Shown piece after piece: positions 1 through 8,459 of a stretch of DNA of 64,000 bases. The stretch lies in NCBI RefSeq assembly GCF_014189455.1, contig NZ_CP050296.1:5328001-5392000 (forward strand), given 5' to 3'. Position 1 is the stretch's first letter. Every line of letters starts with the position of its first letter. The stretch comes from Mesorhizobium huakuii (GTDB lineage: Bacteria > Pseudomonadota > Alphaproteobacteria > Rhizobiales > Rhizobiaceae). Under the pieces are notes generated by a model. It was not told where the DNA came from. It searched no databases and saw only the letters and a program-made list of their open reading frames with translations. The position numbers and the translations under genes are program-made.

Positions 1-540
1 TGTGCCGATCATTTCGGCTAGCGTCTCCTGGTTGACCTTGCCGAGAATGGGTTCAGGCCTTCCTTCCTTGCCGAAATTTGCCAGCAGGAGAAGTGCCCGT
101 GCCAGGCGCTTTTCGCTCGAATTGAAAAGCTGATCGACCAGGTCCTCTTCGACGCGGATGGTTCGTGTCAGAAGGTGGGCGATGAACATTTCCGAAAAGG
201 CCGGCTCGTCGTGAATGACGCGCATGATCGCCTTCTTATCTATCTGCATGATCTCGCAATCCGTCATCGCAACCGCCGTTGCCATGCGCCGCGTCTGGCC
301 GGCCATGCAACCTTCGCCGAAGAAATCGTTGGTCCCCATTATTGCGACGACAGCTTCCTTTCCCTGTTCGGACAGGACACTGATCTTTACCTGACCCTCA
401 TTGATGTAGAAGACCGAAGCCGCGGCATCGCCTTGCGAGAATATTTTCTGATTGGGTCCGTAACGTGTGATCGTGCGCCCAAGATCGGCTTTCGCCAGAA
501 AAGCCTGCGGATCGAACGGCTGATCTGATTTTCCTTCCAT
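1..540 (-). CDS. Crp/Fnr-family cyclic-nucleotide-binding regulator (3' end outside window)
   Basis: Reading leftwards, the first 180 codons are visible and the gene runs off the window edge. About residues 20-110 form a cNMP-binding beta-roll, with the motif FGEGCMAG marking the glycine-rich turn before the phosphate-binding cassette, followed by a long dimerisation helix and the start of a winged helix (residues LGKVNQETLAEMIGT). This is the order seen in Crp/Fnr transcription regulators. There are no N-terminal cysteines of the Fnr iron-sulfur type. I used ATG at 540; an in-frame ATG at 552 would add four residues and neither has a clear Shine-Dalgarno. The ligand and target genes cannot be told from sequence. 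Confidence 0.85.
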   Translation of the reverse strand, partial: MEGKSDQPFDPQAFLAKADLGRTITRYGPNQKIFSQGDAAASVFYINEGQVKISVLSEQGKEAVVAIMGTNDFFGEGCMAGQTRRMATAVAMTDCEIMQIDKKAIMRVIHDEPAFSEMFIAHLLTRTIRVEEDLVDQLFNSSEKRLARALLLLANFGKEGRPEPILGKVNQETLAEMIGT

Positions 541-573
541 CAATGACCCCATCCACTGACATCACGATGCTGA

Positions 574-589
574 CGAGGCTTCAGCCTCG
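574..589. repeat. Inverted repeat upstream of the Crp/Fnr gene
   Basis: Seven-base perfect arms CGAGGCT and AGCCTCG are separated by two bases, 22 to 34 bases upstream of the two possible starts of the Crp/Fnr gene. It could be an operator or a short hairpin in the leader. No function is demonstrated by the sequence. Confidence 0.35.
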
Positions 590-619
590 ATGAAACAGAA
601 TCCAATATCTCGCGGGACC

Positions 620-633
620 GGTCAATATTGACC
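620..633. promoter_or_regulatory. 14-bp perfect palindrome GGTCAATATTGACC
   Basis: A perfect dyad in the gap between the Crp/Fnr gene and the next small gene. Its core TCAATATTGACCA recurs at 1202-1214. A perfect AT-centred palindrome in a GC-rich gap is typical of a dimeric regulator site, so I treat it as a candidate operator; the regulator is unknown. Confidence 0.4.
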
Positions 634-720
634 AGACGCGGTTCGCTGCGAAGGCTATCCAAATGCGGTCGGCGTCACTCGGGTCTTCCTCTCACTCGAT
701 CTTCGGGCGCCTTGACGAGT

Positions 721-732
721 CCCCGGCCGGGG
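721..732. repeat. Palindrome CCCCGGCCGGGG, copy 1
   Basis: A perfect 12-base dyad, repeated exactly at 1103-1114. The two copies bracket the small gene at 784-996. Such GC dyads can arise by chance in 63 percent GC DNA, but an exact pair 382 bases apart is notable. Confidence 0.35.
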
Positions 733-783
733 CTTTCATAAGCAAGGCATGCACGCCAAAGAAGCGGACCGCGAGGCGCGACG

Positions 784-996
784 CTAACGAGACATCGCAA
801 CAGCTCCCTGCGCCAAGATTCCCTGGGATGCGACTTCCTCTCGCAATGTGTCGGCAATTTCCGTCAGACTGTGGCCGGCCTCGGGATGGGCGTCGAGCAA
901 AAGGCTGGCAACGGCTGCTATGTCCAGCCTGCGCCGACGCCGCTGGGCATCGGAAACGACATCTGCGATCTTGAGCGCCAGGGGAAGCGTGGGCAT
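784..996 (-). CDS. Small conserved-looking hypothetical protein (70 aa)
   Basis: A 70-residue protein, N-terminus MPTLPLALKIADVVSD, with a run of arginines (residues about 18-22) and then alternating hydrophobic and charged residues predicting helices. The start ATG at 996 has GGAGA eight bases upstream and a GAGG just before it. Similar short proteins with this LALKIADVVSDAQRRRRR-like beginning occur in rhizobia as far as I remember, but I know of no function. It lies between the two CCCCGGCCGGGG palindromes with no partner gene on its strand. Confidence 0.55.
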   Translation of the reverse strand: MPTLPLALKIADVVSDAQRRRRRLDIAAVASLLLDAHPEAGHSLTEIADTLREEVASQGILAQGAVAMSR

Positions 997-1102
997 CCTC
1001 GAATCTCCATGCCGCCTTGGTTTATCCGGGTCCTAGTGGGAGTTTTGGCAGCCTTCCCGCTTCTGATTGATACCGAGCCGTTTCCTCTGCCGTGCTGAAA
1101 AT

Positions 1103-1114
1103 CCCCGGCCGGGG
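1103..1114. repeat. Palindrome CCCCGGCCGGGG, copy 2
   Basis: Exact second copy of the dyad at 721-732, upstream of the small minus-strand gene. Confidence 0.35.
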
Positions 1115-1201
1115 TTCCTGCTGTCGTAACCAACTGTGGTTGGGGGGCAGTCGGGTTCGTCAGCGCGCGAAGCGTAGGATGCGCGCCGGGTGGCCGTCTG
1201 T

Positions 1202-1214
1202 TCAATATTGACCA
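1202..1214. promoter_or_regulatory. Second TCAATATTGACCA site
   Basis: Shares 13 bases (TCAATATTGACCA) with the perfect palindrome at 620-633; here the dyad is perfect over ten bases (TCAATATTGA). The two sites bracket the 784-996 gene. Candidate operator half of a pair; regulator unknown. Confidence 0.35.
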
Positions 1215-1637
1215 CCTAGCGCGGATGGGGGGTGCTAATAGACTTCACCTTGAGCCTTTGTCTGTAGAAAGAAGGCAGTACTTGTTGCAATTCAAAGCGG
1301 GGCTACATCAATCGCGGGTAGATTTTTCATAAGAAAAGATCGAAAATTCCAGAAAGTCAGTTGTTGTCGGCTCTTGGCCCGAAGTGGACACGCTGCGATC
1401 ACCTATTCCTCTGATTTTGTTGACCGCAAGGTCATCAAGGATCTCCGGCGATAAGCACCGGCGCGTTTCACCATCAAGCCTGTGCGGGCTGCTCCGGCGG
1501 TCGTTGAGGATAGGCGCGAATTTTCGCGGACAGGGCTTCCAATTCGGCCCATCGCTCCCGCTCGTCTTCAGGCCTTGTGCGGCCAACCGGCCTGCAAGGT
1601 CTTGCGAAGCGTTGGTGTCCGGTGCAAAAGCGCGGCC

Positions 1638-3515
1638 ATGCTGATCATTAACGACCTTTCGCTCCGCATGGCCGGGCGCCTGCTTCTCGACCATGCCTCG
1701 CTGACCTTGCCGGCCGGCACCAAGGCTGGCCTTGTCGGCCGCAACGGTACTGGCAAGACGACGCTGTTCAAGGCCATCACCGGCGATTTTCCCTCCGAGA
1801 CAGGCTCGATCAGCCTGCCGAAGAACACGCGCATCGGCCAGGTGGCGCAGGAAGCGCCGGGAACCGAGGAGCCGCTGATCGAGATCGTGCTCAAGGCCGA
1901 CCTCGAACGCACGGCGCTGCTCGAAGAGGAAAAGACCGCCACCGATCCGCACCGCATCGCCGACATCCACATGCGGCTGGCCGACATCGATGCGCATTCG
2001 GCTGAGTCCCGCGCCGCCACGATCCTGGCCGGCCTCGGCTTCGACGATGCCGCGCAGCGCCGTCCGGCCTCGTCCTTCTCCGGGGGCTGGCGCATGCGCG
2101 TGGCGCTCGCCGCCGTGCTGTTTTCTGAGCCTGACCTTCTGCTGCTCGACGAGCCGACCAACTATCTCGACCTCGAAGGCACGTTGTGGCTGGAAAACTA
2201 TGTGTCGAAATACCCACACACCGTGCTTCTGATTTCGCACGATCGCGACCTGCTCAACCGTGCCGTCAACTCGATCGTTCATCTCGACCAGAAGAAGCTG
2301 ACCTTCTGGCGCGGCGGCTATGACCAGTTCGAACGCCAGTATACCGAGCAGAAGGAATTGCAGGAAAAGGGCCGCGTCAAGCAGGAAGCCGCCCGCAAGC
2401 ACATGGAATCCTTCGTCGAGCGCTTCCGCGCCAAGGCTTCGAAGGCGAGACAGGCGCAGTCGCGCATCAAGGCGCTGGAGAAGATGAAGCCGATCGCGGC
2501 CATCGTGAATGATTCGGTGCGGCCGTTCTCTTTCCCCGAACCGGTGAAGACGGTGGCCTCGCCGATCGTTGCGCTGAACAACGTCAATGTCGGCTACACC
2601 GAAGGGCAGCCGATCCTGAAGAAGATGACGCTGCGCATCGACGCCGACGACCGCATCGCACTGCTCGGCGCCAACGGCAACGGCAAGTCAACCTTCGCCA
2701 AATTACTGTCTGGCCGGCTCAAGCAGGAGAGCGGCACGATGACGGTGGCGCCCGGACTGAAGGTGGCGATCTTCGCCCAGCACCAGCTCGATGACTTGCG
2801 GCCGGAGGAAAACGCCTATGAGCATGTGCGCCGGCTGATGCCGGAAGCGCCGGAATCCAAGGTGCGTGGCCGCGTCGCCCAGTTTGGTCTCACCACCGAG
2901 AAAATGAACACGCCCGCCAAGGACCTGTCCGGCGGCGAGAAGGCGCGCCTCCTGATGGGCCTGTCGGCCTTCGAGGGGCCGAACCTGTTCATCCTCGACG
3001 AGCCGACCAACCATCTCGACATCGACAGTCGCGAATCGCTGATCCATGCGCTCAACGAATTTCCCGGCGCCGTGATCCTGATCTCGCACGACCGCCATCT
3101 CCTGGAGGCGACGGCCGACCGGCTGTGGCTGGTCAAGGATGGCGCGGTCAATCCGTATGATGGCGACCTGGAGGACTACAAGACGCTGGTCACCGGCGTG
3201 TCAGGCGATCGGCGCGGCAAGCGCGAGGCGGACAAGGCCTCAAAAGCTGACCGCCGCCGCGATGCGGCAGCGCGCCGCGCCGCCTTCGAGCCGCTGGCCA
3301 AGGAAATCCGCGCCACCGAAGCGCTGATGGATCGCATCCGCAAACGCATCGACAGCATCGAGGATGAGCTGGCCAACCCGGCGATCTATGAAAAGGATCC
3401 CTCGACGGCGACACGCCTGGCCAAGGAGCGCTCGCAACTCGCCCAGACGCTCGCCGGCCACGAAGAAAAATGGCTGACCATGTCGGCTGAGTATGAGGAA
3501 GGCACGGCGGAGTAG
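1638..3515 (+). CDS. ABC-F family ATPase (YheS/Uup type), 625 aa
   Basis: Two ABC ATPase domains in one soluble chain with no membrane segment, the layout of ABC-F proteins, which act on ribosomes rather than in transport. First Walker A GRNGTGKTT is at residues 34-42 with signature SFSGGWRMR and Walker B LLLLDEPTNYLD; the second Walker A GANGNGKST is near residues 344-352 with signature DLSGGEKAR and LFILDEPTNHLD. The linker between them is basic and helical, and the last 100 residues are a charged coiled coil, which favours the YheS/Uup branch over EttA. Both catalytic Glu after Walker B are present. A longer frame opens at 1482, but homology-like sequence begins at this ATG (MLIINDLSLRMAG). 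Precise ribosomal role is not inferable. Confidence 0.9.
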   Translation: MLIINDLSLRMAGRLLLDHASLTLPAGTKAGLVGRNGTGKTTLFKAITGDFPSETGSISLPKNTRIGQVAQEAPGTEEPLIEIVLKADLERTALLEEEKTATDPHRIADIHMRLADIDAHSAESRAATILAGLGFDDAAQRRPASSFSGGWRMRVALAAVLFSEPDLLLLDEPTNYLDLEGTLWLENYVSKYPHTVLLISHDRDLLNRAVNSIVHLDQKKLTFWRGGYDQFERQYTEQKELQEKGRVKQEAARKHMESFVERFRAKASKARQAQSRIKALEKMKPIAAIVNDSVRPFSFPEPVKTVASPIVALNNVNVGYTEGQPILKKMTLRIDADDRIALLGANGNGKSTFAKLLSGRLKQESGTMTVAPGLKVAIFAQHQLDDLRPEENAYEHVRRLMPEAPESKVRGRVAQFGLTTEKMNTPAKDLSGGEKARLLMGLSAFEGPNLFILDEPTNHLDIDSRESLIHALNEFPGAVILISHDRHLLEATADRLWLVKDGAVNPYDGDLEDYKTLVTGVSGDRRGKREADKASKADRRRDAAARRAAFEPLAKEIRATEALMDRIRKRIDSIEDELANPAIYEKDPSTATRLAKERSQLAQTLAGHEEKWLTMSAEYEEGTAE

Positions 3516-3579
3516 GGCGCCGTCCTTCCATTCTCCCACAAGGAAAAAGCGAGAGGCGCCAGCCGTCTCTGCACATTGC

Positions 3580-4332
3580 CTACTTCTTGCCCTCCCATTG
3601 GCCGCGCAGAGCTGCAAGGGTCAGTGCAAATTCGCCTTGGCGTTTCAGCACGCCATGGCCGGCAAATGATTGAGCCCCGAGATCTCGTTCGGCTTGCTCT
3701 CGTTCGGTGGTCAGCAAGCCAGGTGCTTCGCCCAGGCAAAGCGTAACGCCACCGTTGTCCGACATTTGCGTCCCATAGAGGTCCAACAAGCGCTCGGCGC
3801 CAAAGAATCGGGTGTATGCCGGGCCAAAATAGGTCAGCCAGAACACGCCGACGAGCTCACGCTCGATGTCGAATCCGGGCGTTAAGCGCTGATGCCGATT
3901 GCCTTTCTCGGTCATGACAGGTTGGAGGTCCGAATAGGAATAGAATGGTGTCAAATGCGAGTTGCCTAACGCGAAAAGGTCTCTGATTGTTGAGCGATCT
4001 GTCTTCTGCGGCAGAACAAGGGTGATGCTGTTATGGGTTGGCCGCGCATATTGGTCGAACGGACCTTTGTGAAAATGGATGTTAAGGGTAACGCCCGACT
4101 TCTCGAATTTTCCCGCCACCCAACGGCTGTTATGGTTCTTCTCGAACTCCACAATAAATTCGCCTTCACCGTTTCGAGAGTCAGCCACCCTGCGAACCGG
4201 ATCACGGTGATCCAATCGGATCAAACGGTCGCCGAGAGTAGTCTCGGCTCGTCGCAGGTAGGTGTCCCAAGTCTGTGCGGAGGTCCAGGGCGCGACCGAC
4301 AGATGAGTGATCCAAATCCTGGGAGCCTTCAC
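3580..4332 (-). CDS. Unrecognised protein, about 250 aa
   Basis: I do not recognise this family. The protein is soluble, without signal peptide, rich in aromatic residues (for example GVFWLTYFGPAYTRFFG near the C-terminal third), and mixed alpha/beta by eye. I chose GTG at 4332 (VKAPRIWITHLSV) because GGAGGG lies eight bases upstream; upstream in-frame ATG at 4395 and TTG at 4401 have no such site. The gene is visibly less GC-rich than its neighbours, which suggests it was acquired. It points towards the ABC-F gene, with 64 bases between the two stop codons. Size and composition recall immunity-type or contact-system proteins, but I see no toxin partner, so that is only a guess. Confidence 0.7.
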   Translation of the reverse strand: MKAPRIWITHLSVAPWTSAQTWDTYLRRAETTLGDRLIRLDHRDPVRRVADSRNGEGEFIVEFEKNHNSRWVAGKFEKSGVTLNIHFHKGPFDQYARPTHNSITLVLPQKTDRSTIRDLFALGNSHLTPFYSYSDLQPVMTEKGNRHQRLTPGFDIERELVGVFWLTYFGPAYTRFFGAERLLDLYGTQMSDNGGVTLCLGEAPGLLTTEREQAERDLGAQSFAGHGVLKRQGEFALTLAALRGQWEGKK

Positions 4333-4510
4333 GGTGCTGTCCCTCCGCAAATTGTCAGACGATACCGGACCATAGTTGACGGGCGCGACGTGCATAGGCA
4401 AGTCAAGCCGGTTTGATGTCTTGTCAGGCTTTGTCGGCCGCCTGTTTTGCAGCGGAGGCTTGCAATATCTGGCCCTACACGCCGCGCCCGAAACCCGCTA
4501 GACAAGCCGC

Positions 4511-6619
4511 ATGAACCAGCACGCCAAGCTCCGCATCGGCCATTCGGCCTGTCCGCATGATTGCCCGTCGACCTGTGCGCTCGAGGTCGAACTGCTCGAC
4601 GGCAACCGCATCGGCCGCGTCCATGGCGCCAAGTCCAACAGCTATACGGCCGGTGTGGTCTGCGCCAAGGTTGCGCGCTATGCCGACCGTGTCCACCACC
4701 CCGACCGGCTGCTGAAGCCGCTGATGCGCGCCGGCGCCAAGGGCGATGGCGTCTGGAAGGAAGCGAGCTGGGAAGCCGCACTCGACCTCGTCGCCGAAAA
4801 ATTCATCGCCGCCGAGGCAAAATATGGCTCGGAGACGGTGTGGCCCTATTTCTATGCCGGCACGATGGGGCTGGTGCAGCGCGACGGTATCGACCGGCTT
4901 CGTCACGCCAAGAAGTATTCAGGCTTCTTCGGGTCGATCTGCACCAATCTGGCCTGGACCGGCTGGATGATGGGGGCGGGCGCCTTGCGCGGGCCCGACC
5001 CGCGCGAAATGGCGAAATCCGACTGCGTGGTGATCTGGGGCACCAATGCCGTGGTCACCCAAGTCAATGTCATGACCCATGCCATCAAGGCGCGCAAGGA
5101 ACGCGGCGCCAGGATCGTCGTCATCGACGTCTATGAAAACGCGACCATGAAGCAGGCCGACATGGGCCTGGTGCTGAAGCCCGGCACCGACGGCGCGCTG
5201 GCTTGCGCGGTCATGCATGTGCTGTTCCGGGAAGGCCTGGCCGACCGCGCCTATCTCGAGAAATACACGGACGATCCGAAGGGGCTGGAGGCGCATCTGA
5301 AGACGCGCACGCCGGAATGGGCCTCTGCAATTACCGGCCTTGACGTCGCTGAAATCGAAGCCTTCGCGCGCTTGGTTGGCACGACCAAGAAAACCTATTT
5401 CCGCCTCGGCTACGGCTTTGCCCGCCAGCGCAACGGTGCCGTCAACATGCATGCCGCGTCCTGCATCGCTGCGGTCACCGGCAGTTGGCAATATGAAGGT
5501 GGCGGTGCCTTCCACTCGAATTCCGGCATCTTCAAGCTCAACCAGGATGTGCTGGAAGGCTCCAGGATGCGCGATCCCTCGATCCGCTATCTCGACCATT
5601 CGCGCATCGGTCCGGTGCTCACCGGGGCCAGCGATGCGCTCTATGGCGGGCCGCCGGTGACGGCGATGCTGATCCAGAACACCAATCCGGTGAATGTCGC
5701 GCCCGAGCAGCGGCTGGTGAAGCAGGGCTTTCTGCGCGACGACCTGTTCACGTGCGTGCACGAGCAGTTCATGACCGACACCGCCAAGCTGGCCGACGTC
5801 GTGCTGCCGGCAACGATGTTCCTCGAGCACGACGACGTCTACAAGGGTGGCGGCAACCAGCACATCACACTCGGGCCGAAGCTGATCGAGCCGCCGGAAG
5901 GGCCGCGCACCAACCATTTCGTCATCGAGCAACTGGCTGAGCGCCTGGGGGTCGCCGACCGCCCGGGCTTTGGCCTCACCGAACAGCAGCATATCGACAT
6001 TATTCTCGGCAAGCGCGGGCTGGGCAGCTTCGACAGCCTGAAAGAGCAGAAATGGCTCGATCTGCAGCCGGATTTCGAGACCGCGCATTTCATCAGGGGA
6101 TTTGGCCATGCAGATGGAAAATTCCGCTTCCACGCCGACTGGACCGGCCAGGCGGCGCCGAACCGGCCGCCGAAGAGCATGGGCCTGTTCGGACCGGTCG
6201 AACGGCTGCCCGAGTTTCCCGACCATGTCGACCTGATCGAAGTGGCGGACGAGGCGCATCCATTCCGGCTGACGACCTCGCCGGCACGCAATTTCCTCAA
6301 CTCGACCTTTGCCGAGACGCCGGTGTCGAAGGAAAAGGAAGGCAGGCCGGTGCTGCTCCTGCATCCCGACGATGCGGCGGACCTCGGGCTTGCCGATGGC
6401 GATCGTGTCGAGGTCGGCAACCGTCGCGGCGACCTGGTGCTGCACGCGAAAGTCTTCGACGGCATCAAGCGCGGCGTTGTCATCGCCGAAGGCATCTGGC
6501 CAAACAGCGCCCATGAGCGCGGCGAGGGCATCAACGTGCTGACCGGCGCCGACGCGCCCGCGCCCTATGGTGGTGCTGCCTTCCACGACAACAAGGTCTG
6601 GCTGCGCAAGGCAAGTTGA
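4511..6619 (+). CDS. Molybdopterin-dependent oxidoreductase (DMSO-reductase superfamily), 702 aa
   Basis: The N-terminus carries a [4Fe-4S] site, Cys14, Cys18, Cys22 and Cys51 (ACPHDCPSTC then GVVCAK), followed by Lys53, the usual electron-relay lysine. The middle has the pterin-binding stretches IWGTNAVVTQ and MLIQNTNPVNVAPEQ, and the last 120 residues form the molybdopterin-dinucleotide-binding barrel (RNFLNSTFAETP, VEVGNRRGDL). No twin-arginine signal is present, so it should be cytoplasmic. No electron-transfer or membrane subunit is adjacent, so it may use a soluble partner. The substrate is unknown; relatives are annotated simply as molybdopterin oxidoreductases. It is followed tail to tail by the flavin monooxygenase-like gene. 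Confidence 0.9.
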   Translation: MNQHAKLRIGHSACPHDCPSTCALEVELLDGNRIGRVHGAKSNSYTAGVVCAKVARYADRVHHPDRLLKPLMRAGAKGDGVWKEASWEAALDLVAEKFIAAEAKYGSETVWPYFYAGTMGLVQRDGIDRLRHAKKYSGFFGSICTNLAWTGWMMGAGALRGPDPREMAKSDCVVIWGTNAVVTQVNVMTHAIKARKERGARIVVIDVYENATMKQADMGLVLKPGTDGALACAVMHVLFREGLADRAYLEKYTDDPKGLEAHLKTRTPEWASAITGLDVAEIEAFARLVGTTKKTYFRLGYGFARQRNGAVNMHAASCIAAVTGSWQYEGGGAFHSNSGIFKLNQDVLEGSRMRDPSIRYLDHSRIGPVLTGASDALYGGPPVTAMLIQNTNPVNVAPEQRLVKQGFLRDDLFTCVHEQFMTDTAKLADVVLPATMFLEHDDVYKGGGNQHITLGPKLIEPPEGPRTNHFVIEQLAERLGVADRPGFGLTEQQHIDIILGKRGLGSFDSLKEQKWLDLQPDFETAHFIRGFGHADGKFRFHADWTGQAAPNRPPKSMGLFGPVERLPEFPDHVDLIEVADEAHPFRLTTSPARNFLNSTFAETPVSKEKEGRPVLLLHPDDAADLGLADGDRVEVGNRRGDLVLHAKVFDGIKRGVVIAEGIWPNSAHERGEGINVLTGADAPAPYGGAAFHDNKVWLRKAS

Positions 6620-6652
6620 GCTGGGCGAGCGCGTCGGCCATCTGGGGCCTGA

Positions 6653-7795
6653 CTATACCGGCAGGATTTCAGCCGCCTTTTTCCTGTTCAGCCGGTGCCG
6701 GATGTCGTCGGCGATCGCCTGGGCCTCTATCCCGATTTCGCGCAGCAATCCGGTGACTGCATTGTGGAAGCCAACGAGATAGAGGCCGAGATCCGAAGCT
6801 TTGGGGGTAACGCCGCTGCGGTCCGGCTGGATGCTTGGCTCGAGAAATCTGGCATAGCCCGGCCGGTAACCAGTGGCGAAGATGATCGCGTCGAATTCGC
6901 CGCGTTTGCCGTCTGTAAAATGGGCGCCGCGTTCCGAGATCTCGGCGATGTCGGGCGCGACTTTGATCGAGCCTTCGCGGATCTTGTCGATGGTGCCCAC
7001 GTCGATCACCGGAATGCGCGATGCAATCGCGATCTGTTCCAGCAGTCCCTGTCCCGGCCGTCTGAGCCCATACTTTTCCAGCCTGCCCAGCACCAGGTCG
7101 AGGATGATGGGGAACAATGCATCGTTGAGGCGCTGCGGCCCCAGGCGCGTCGCCATGCCGACCATCTGGATGGGCACGCCGAACAGTTCGCGCGGCACGA
7201 TGTGAACGCCACCGCGCACGGAAATCGTCGGTTGTGCGCCGTTTTCCGCCAGATCGAGCGCAATCTCGGCGCCGGTGTTGCCCATGCCGACGACCAGCAC
7301 CGACTGACCGGCAAAAGGCGTGGCATTGCGGTAGTCGGCGCTGTGCAGTGTCTTGCCCGTGAAGGTGTCGATGCCGGCAAATCCGGGCCGCAAGGGCTCG
7401 GCATTGTAGCCTGACGCGATCACCACATGTTTGGCGCGCAACGGGCCGGATGTCGCATCCACAAGCCAGCCGCGACCCTCCCGGGTTATCGCTTTCACCG
7501 TTTCCCCAAAGCGGGGCTTGAGGTCGAAGCGTTGCCCATAGGCATCGAGATATTCGACGAAGAGATCGCGCGGCACATAACGCGGATAGTGCTTGGGAAA
7601 GGGCACGAAGGGCAGCGACGAATAGCGCTTGGTCGTGTGCAGGTGGACGCGCTCATAATGGCGCCGCCAGGCGGGCGCGGCCTGCTGCTCTTTCTCGATG
7701 ATGATGAAGTCGACGCCGGCCTGCCGCAGGCAGGCGGCAACGGCCAGGCCCGCCGGTCCGGCACCGATGATCGCTACTGGTGTGATATCGTCCAA
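6653..7795 (-). CDS. Flavin-containing monooxygenase-like NAD(P)-binding oxidoreductase
   Basis: Two Rossmann fingerprints are present: IIGAGPAGLAVA near the N-terminus for FAD and VVGMGNTGAEIA mid-chain for NAD(P)H, plus the FATGYRPG motif near the C-terminus that is typical of flavin monooxygenases and related proteins such as CzcO/YdaP-type enzymes. Length of about 380 residues fits. The start is not an ATG: TTG at 7795 has GGGAGG six bases upstream and puts the FAD motif at residue 8, so I prefer it; an in-frame TTG at 7873 would add 26 residues without a good ribosome site. The substrate is unknown. It lies just downstream of the Lrp gene on the same strand and might be co-transcribed. 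Confidence 0.85.
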   Translation of the reverse strand: MDDITPVAIIGAGPAGLAVAACLRQAGVDFIIIEKEQQAAPAWRRHYERVHLHTTKRYSSLPFVPFPKHYPRYVPRDLFVEYLDAYGQRFDLKPRFGETVKAITREGRGWLVDATSGPLRAKHVVIASGYNAEPLRPGFAGIDTFTGKTLHSADYRNATPFAGQSVLVVGMGNTGAEIALDLAENGAQPTISVRGGVHIVPRELFGVPIQMVGMATRLGPQRLNDALFPIILDLVLGRLEKYGLRRPGQGLLEQIAIASRIPVIDVGTIDKIREGSIKVAPDIAEISERGAHFTDGKRGEFDAIIFATGYRPGYARFLEPSIQPDRSGVTPKASDLGLYLVGFHNAVTGLLREIGIEAQAIADDIRHRLNRKKAAEILPV

Positions 7796-7876
7796 GCGCG
7801 CCTCCCAGCTCAATTCGCGTCCGAAGAATGTCGAAAGCAGGGCAGGGCCGGACGGGAGCCTGCCTGCCGGCAAGGC

Positions 7877-8356
7877 TCAATCCGGCAATGGCACCGTCAG
7901 CCCGACCTTGACGCGGTCCATGGCGACGAAGGTGCGAAACTTCCGGACATTGTTGCTGCCGAAAAACAGTTTTCGCGTCAACGCCTCATAGGCACCCATG
8001 TCGGCCACGGTGATGACGAGGATGAAGTCGGCCTCGCCGGTGACGTAATAGCATTGCTGCACCTCCGGCGTTTCCGAGAATTGCCGTTTGGCCGCGTCGA
8101 TCAATTCGGTGCGCTCGCTCTCCAGCTCCACTTCGACGAAGATGGTGATGGGTTGGCCGACCGCCGTGGGTTCGATGATGGCGACATTGCTTGCAATGAC
8201 GCCGGCCTGCTCCATGCGCTTGATGCGGCGCTGCACCGCCGGTGCCGACAGGTTCACCGCTTCGCCGATCAGCCGCTGCGGCGTGGTGTTGTCCCGCTGC
8301 AGGATGGCAAGGATGGCGAGATCGAAATTGTCGAGCGGGGGCGGCGATGGAGGCAA
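7877..8356 (-). CDS. Lrp/AsnC-family transcription regulator
   Basis: An N-terminal winged helix-turn-helix (DNFDLAILAILQRDN through AVQRRIKRMEQAGVI) is followed by a RAM ligand-binding domain (VEVELESE, VTGEADFILVI, FRTFVAMDRVK), the standard Lrp layout. With TTG at 8356 the length is 159 residues, usual for the family; TTG at 8398 would add 14 residues. The gene is divergent from the diaminopropionate ammonia-lyase operon with a gap of about 100 bases, so it is the natural candidate to sense the amino-acid substrate and control that operon and itself. Confidence 0.88.
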   Translation of the reverse strand: MPPSPPPLDNFDLAILAILQRDNTTPQRLIGEAVNLSAPAVQRRIKRMEQAGVIASNVAIIEPTAVGQPITIFVEVELESERTELIDAAKRQFSETPEVQQCYYVTGEADFILVITVADMGAYEALTRKLFFGSNNVRKFRTFVAMDRVKVGLTVPLPD

Positions 8357-8410
8357 TGGCGGTACCCGGTGAAACAAACTTGCATTTCGGAGGCCCAATT
8401 ACAGCGCTCT

Positions 8411-8427
8411 TTGCGCCTGTCCTGCAA
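8411..8427. promoter_or_regulatory. Candidate Lrp operator in the divergent gap
   Basis: TTGC and GCAA arms separated by nine bases lie in the gap between the Lrp gene and dpaL. Short dyads of this type are common Lrp/AsnC targets. It is weak evidence by itself; position is the main argument. Confidence 0.3.
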
Positions 8428-8459
8428 TATGGTCTCGCTGAGTACCAAGGAGATCACCC

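Larger units (their letters stand above)
997..1637. other. 641-bp gap without a convincing gene
   Basis: I see no open frame with protein-like composition and a start. The gap holds the second copies of both palindromes (1103-1114 and 1202-1214). Near its right end, the minus strand from about 1649 to 1474 keeps a stop-free frame ending in residues DERERWAELEALSAKIRAYP, which look protein-like but lack a start codon; this could be a gene remnant or chance. The ABC-F gene starts at the right edge. Confidence 0.4.

Noticed and set aside
1308..2402. A 364-codon minus-strand frame opposite the ABC-F gene
   Set aside because: It is the complementary shadow of a strongly motif-bearing plus-strand gene; its composition is unlike protein.
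4919..6586. A 555-codon minus-strand frame opposite the molybdopterin oxidoreductase
   Set aside because: Shadow of the real gene on the plus strand, with no domain.
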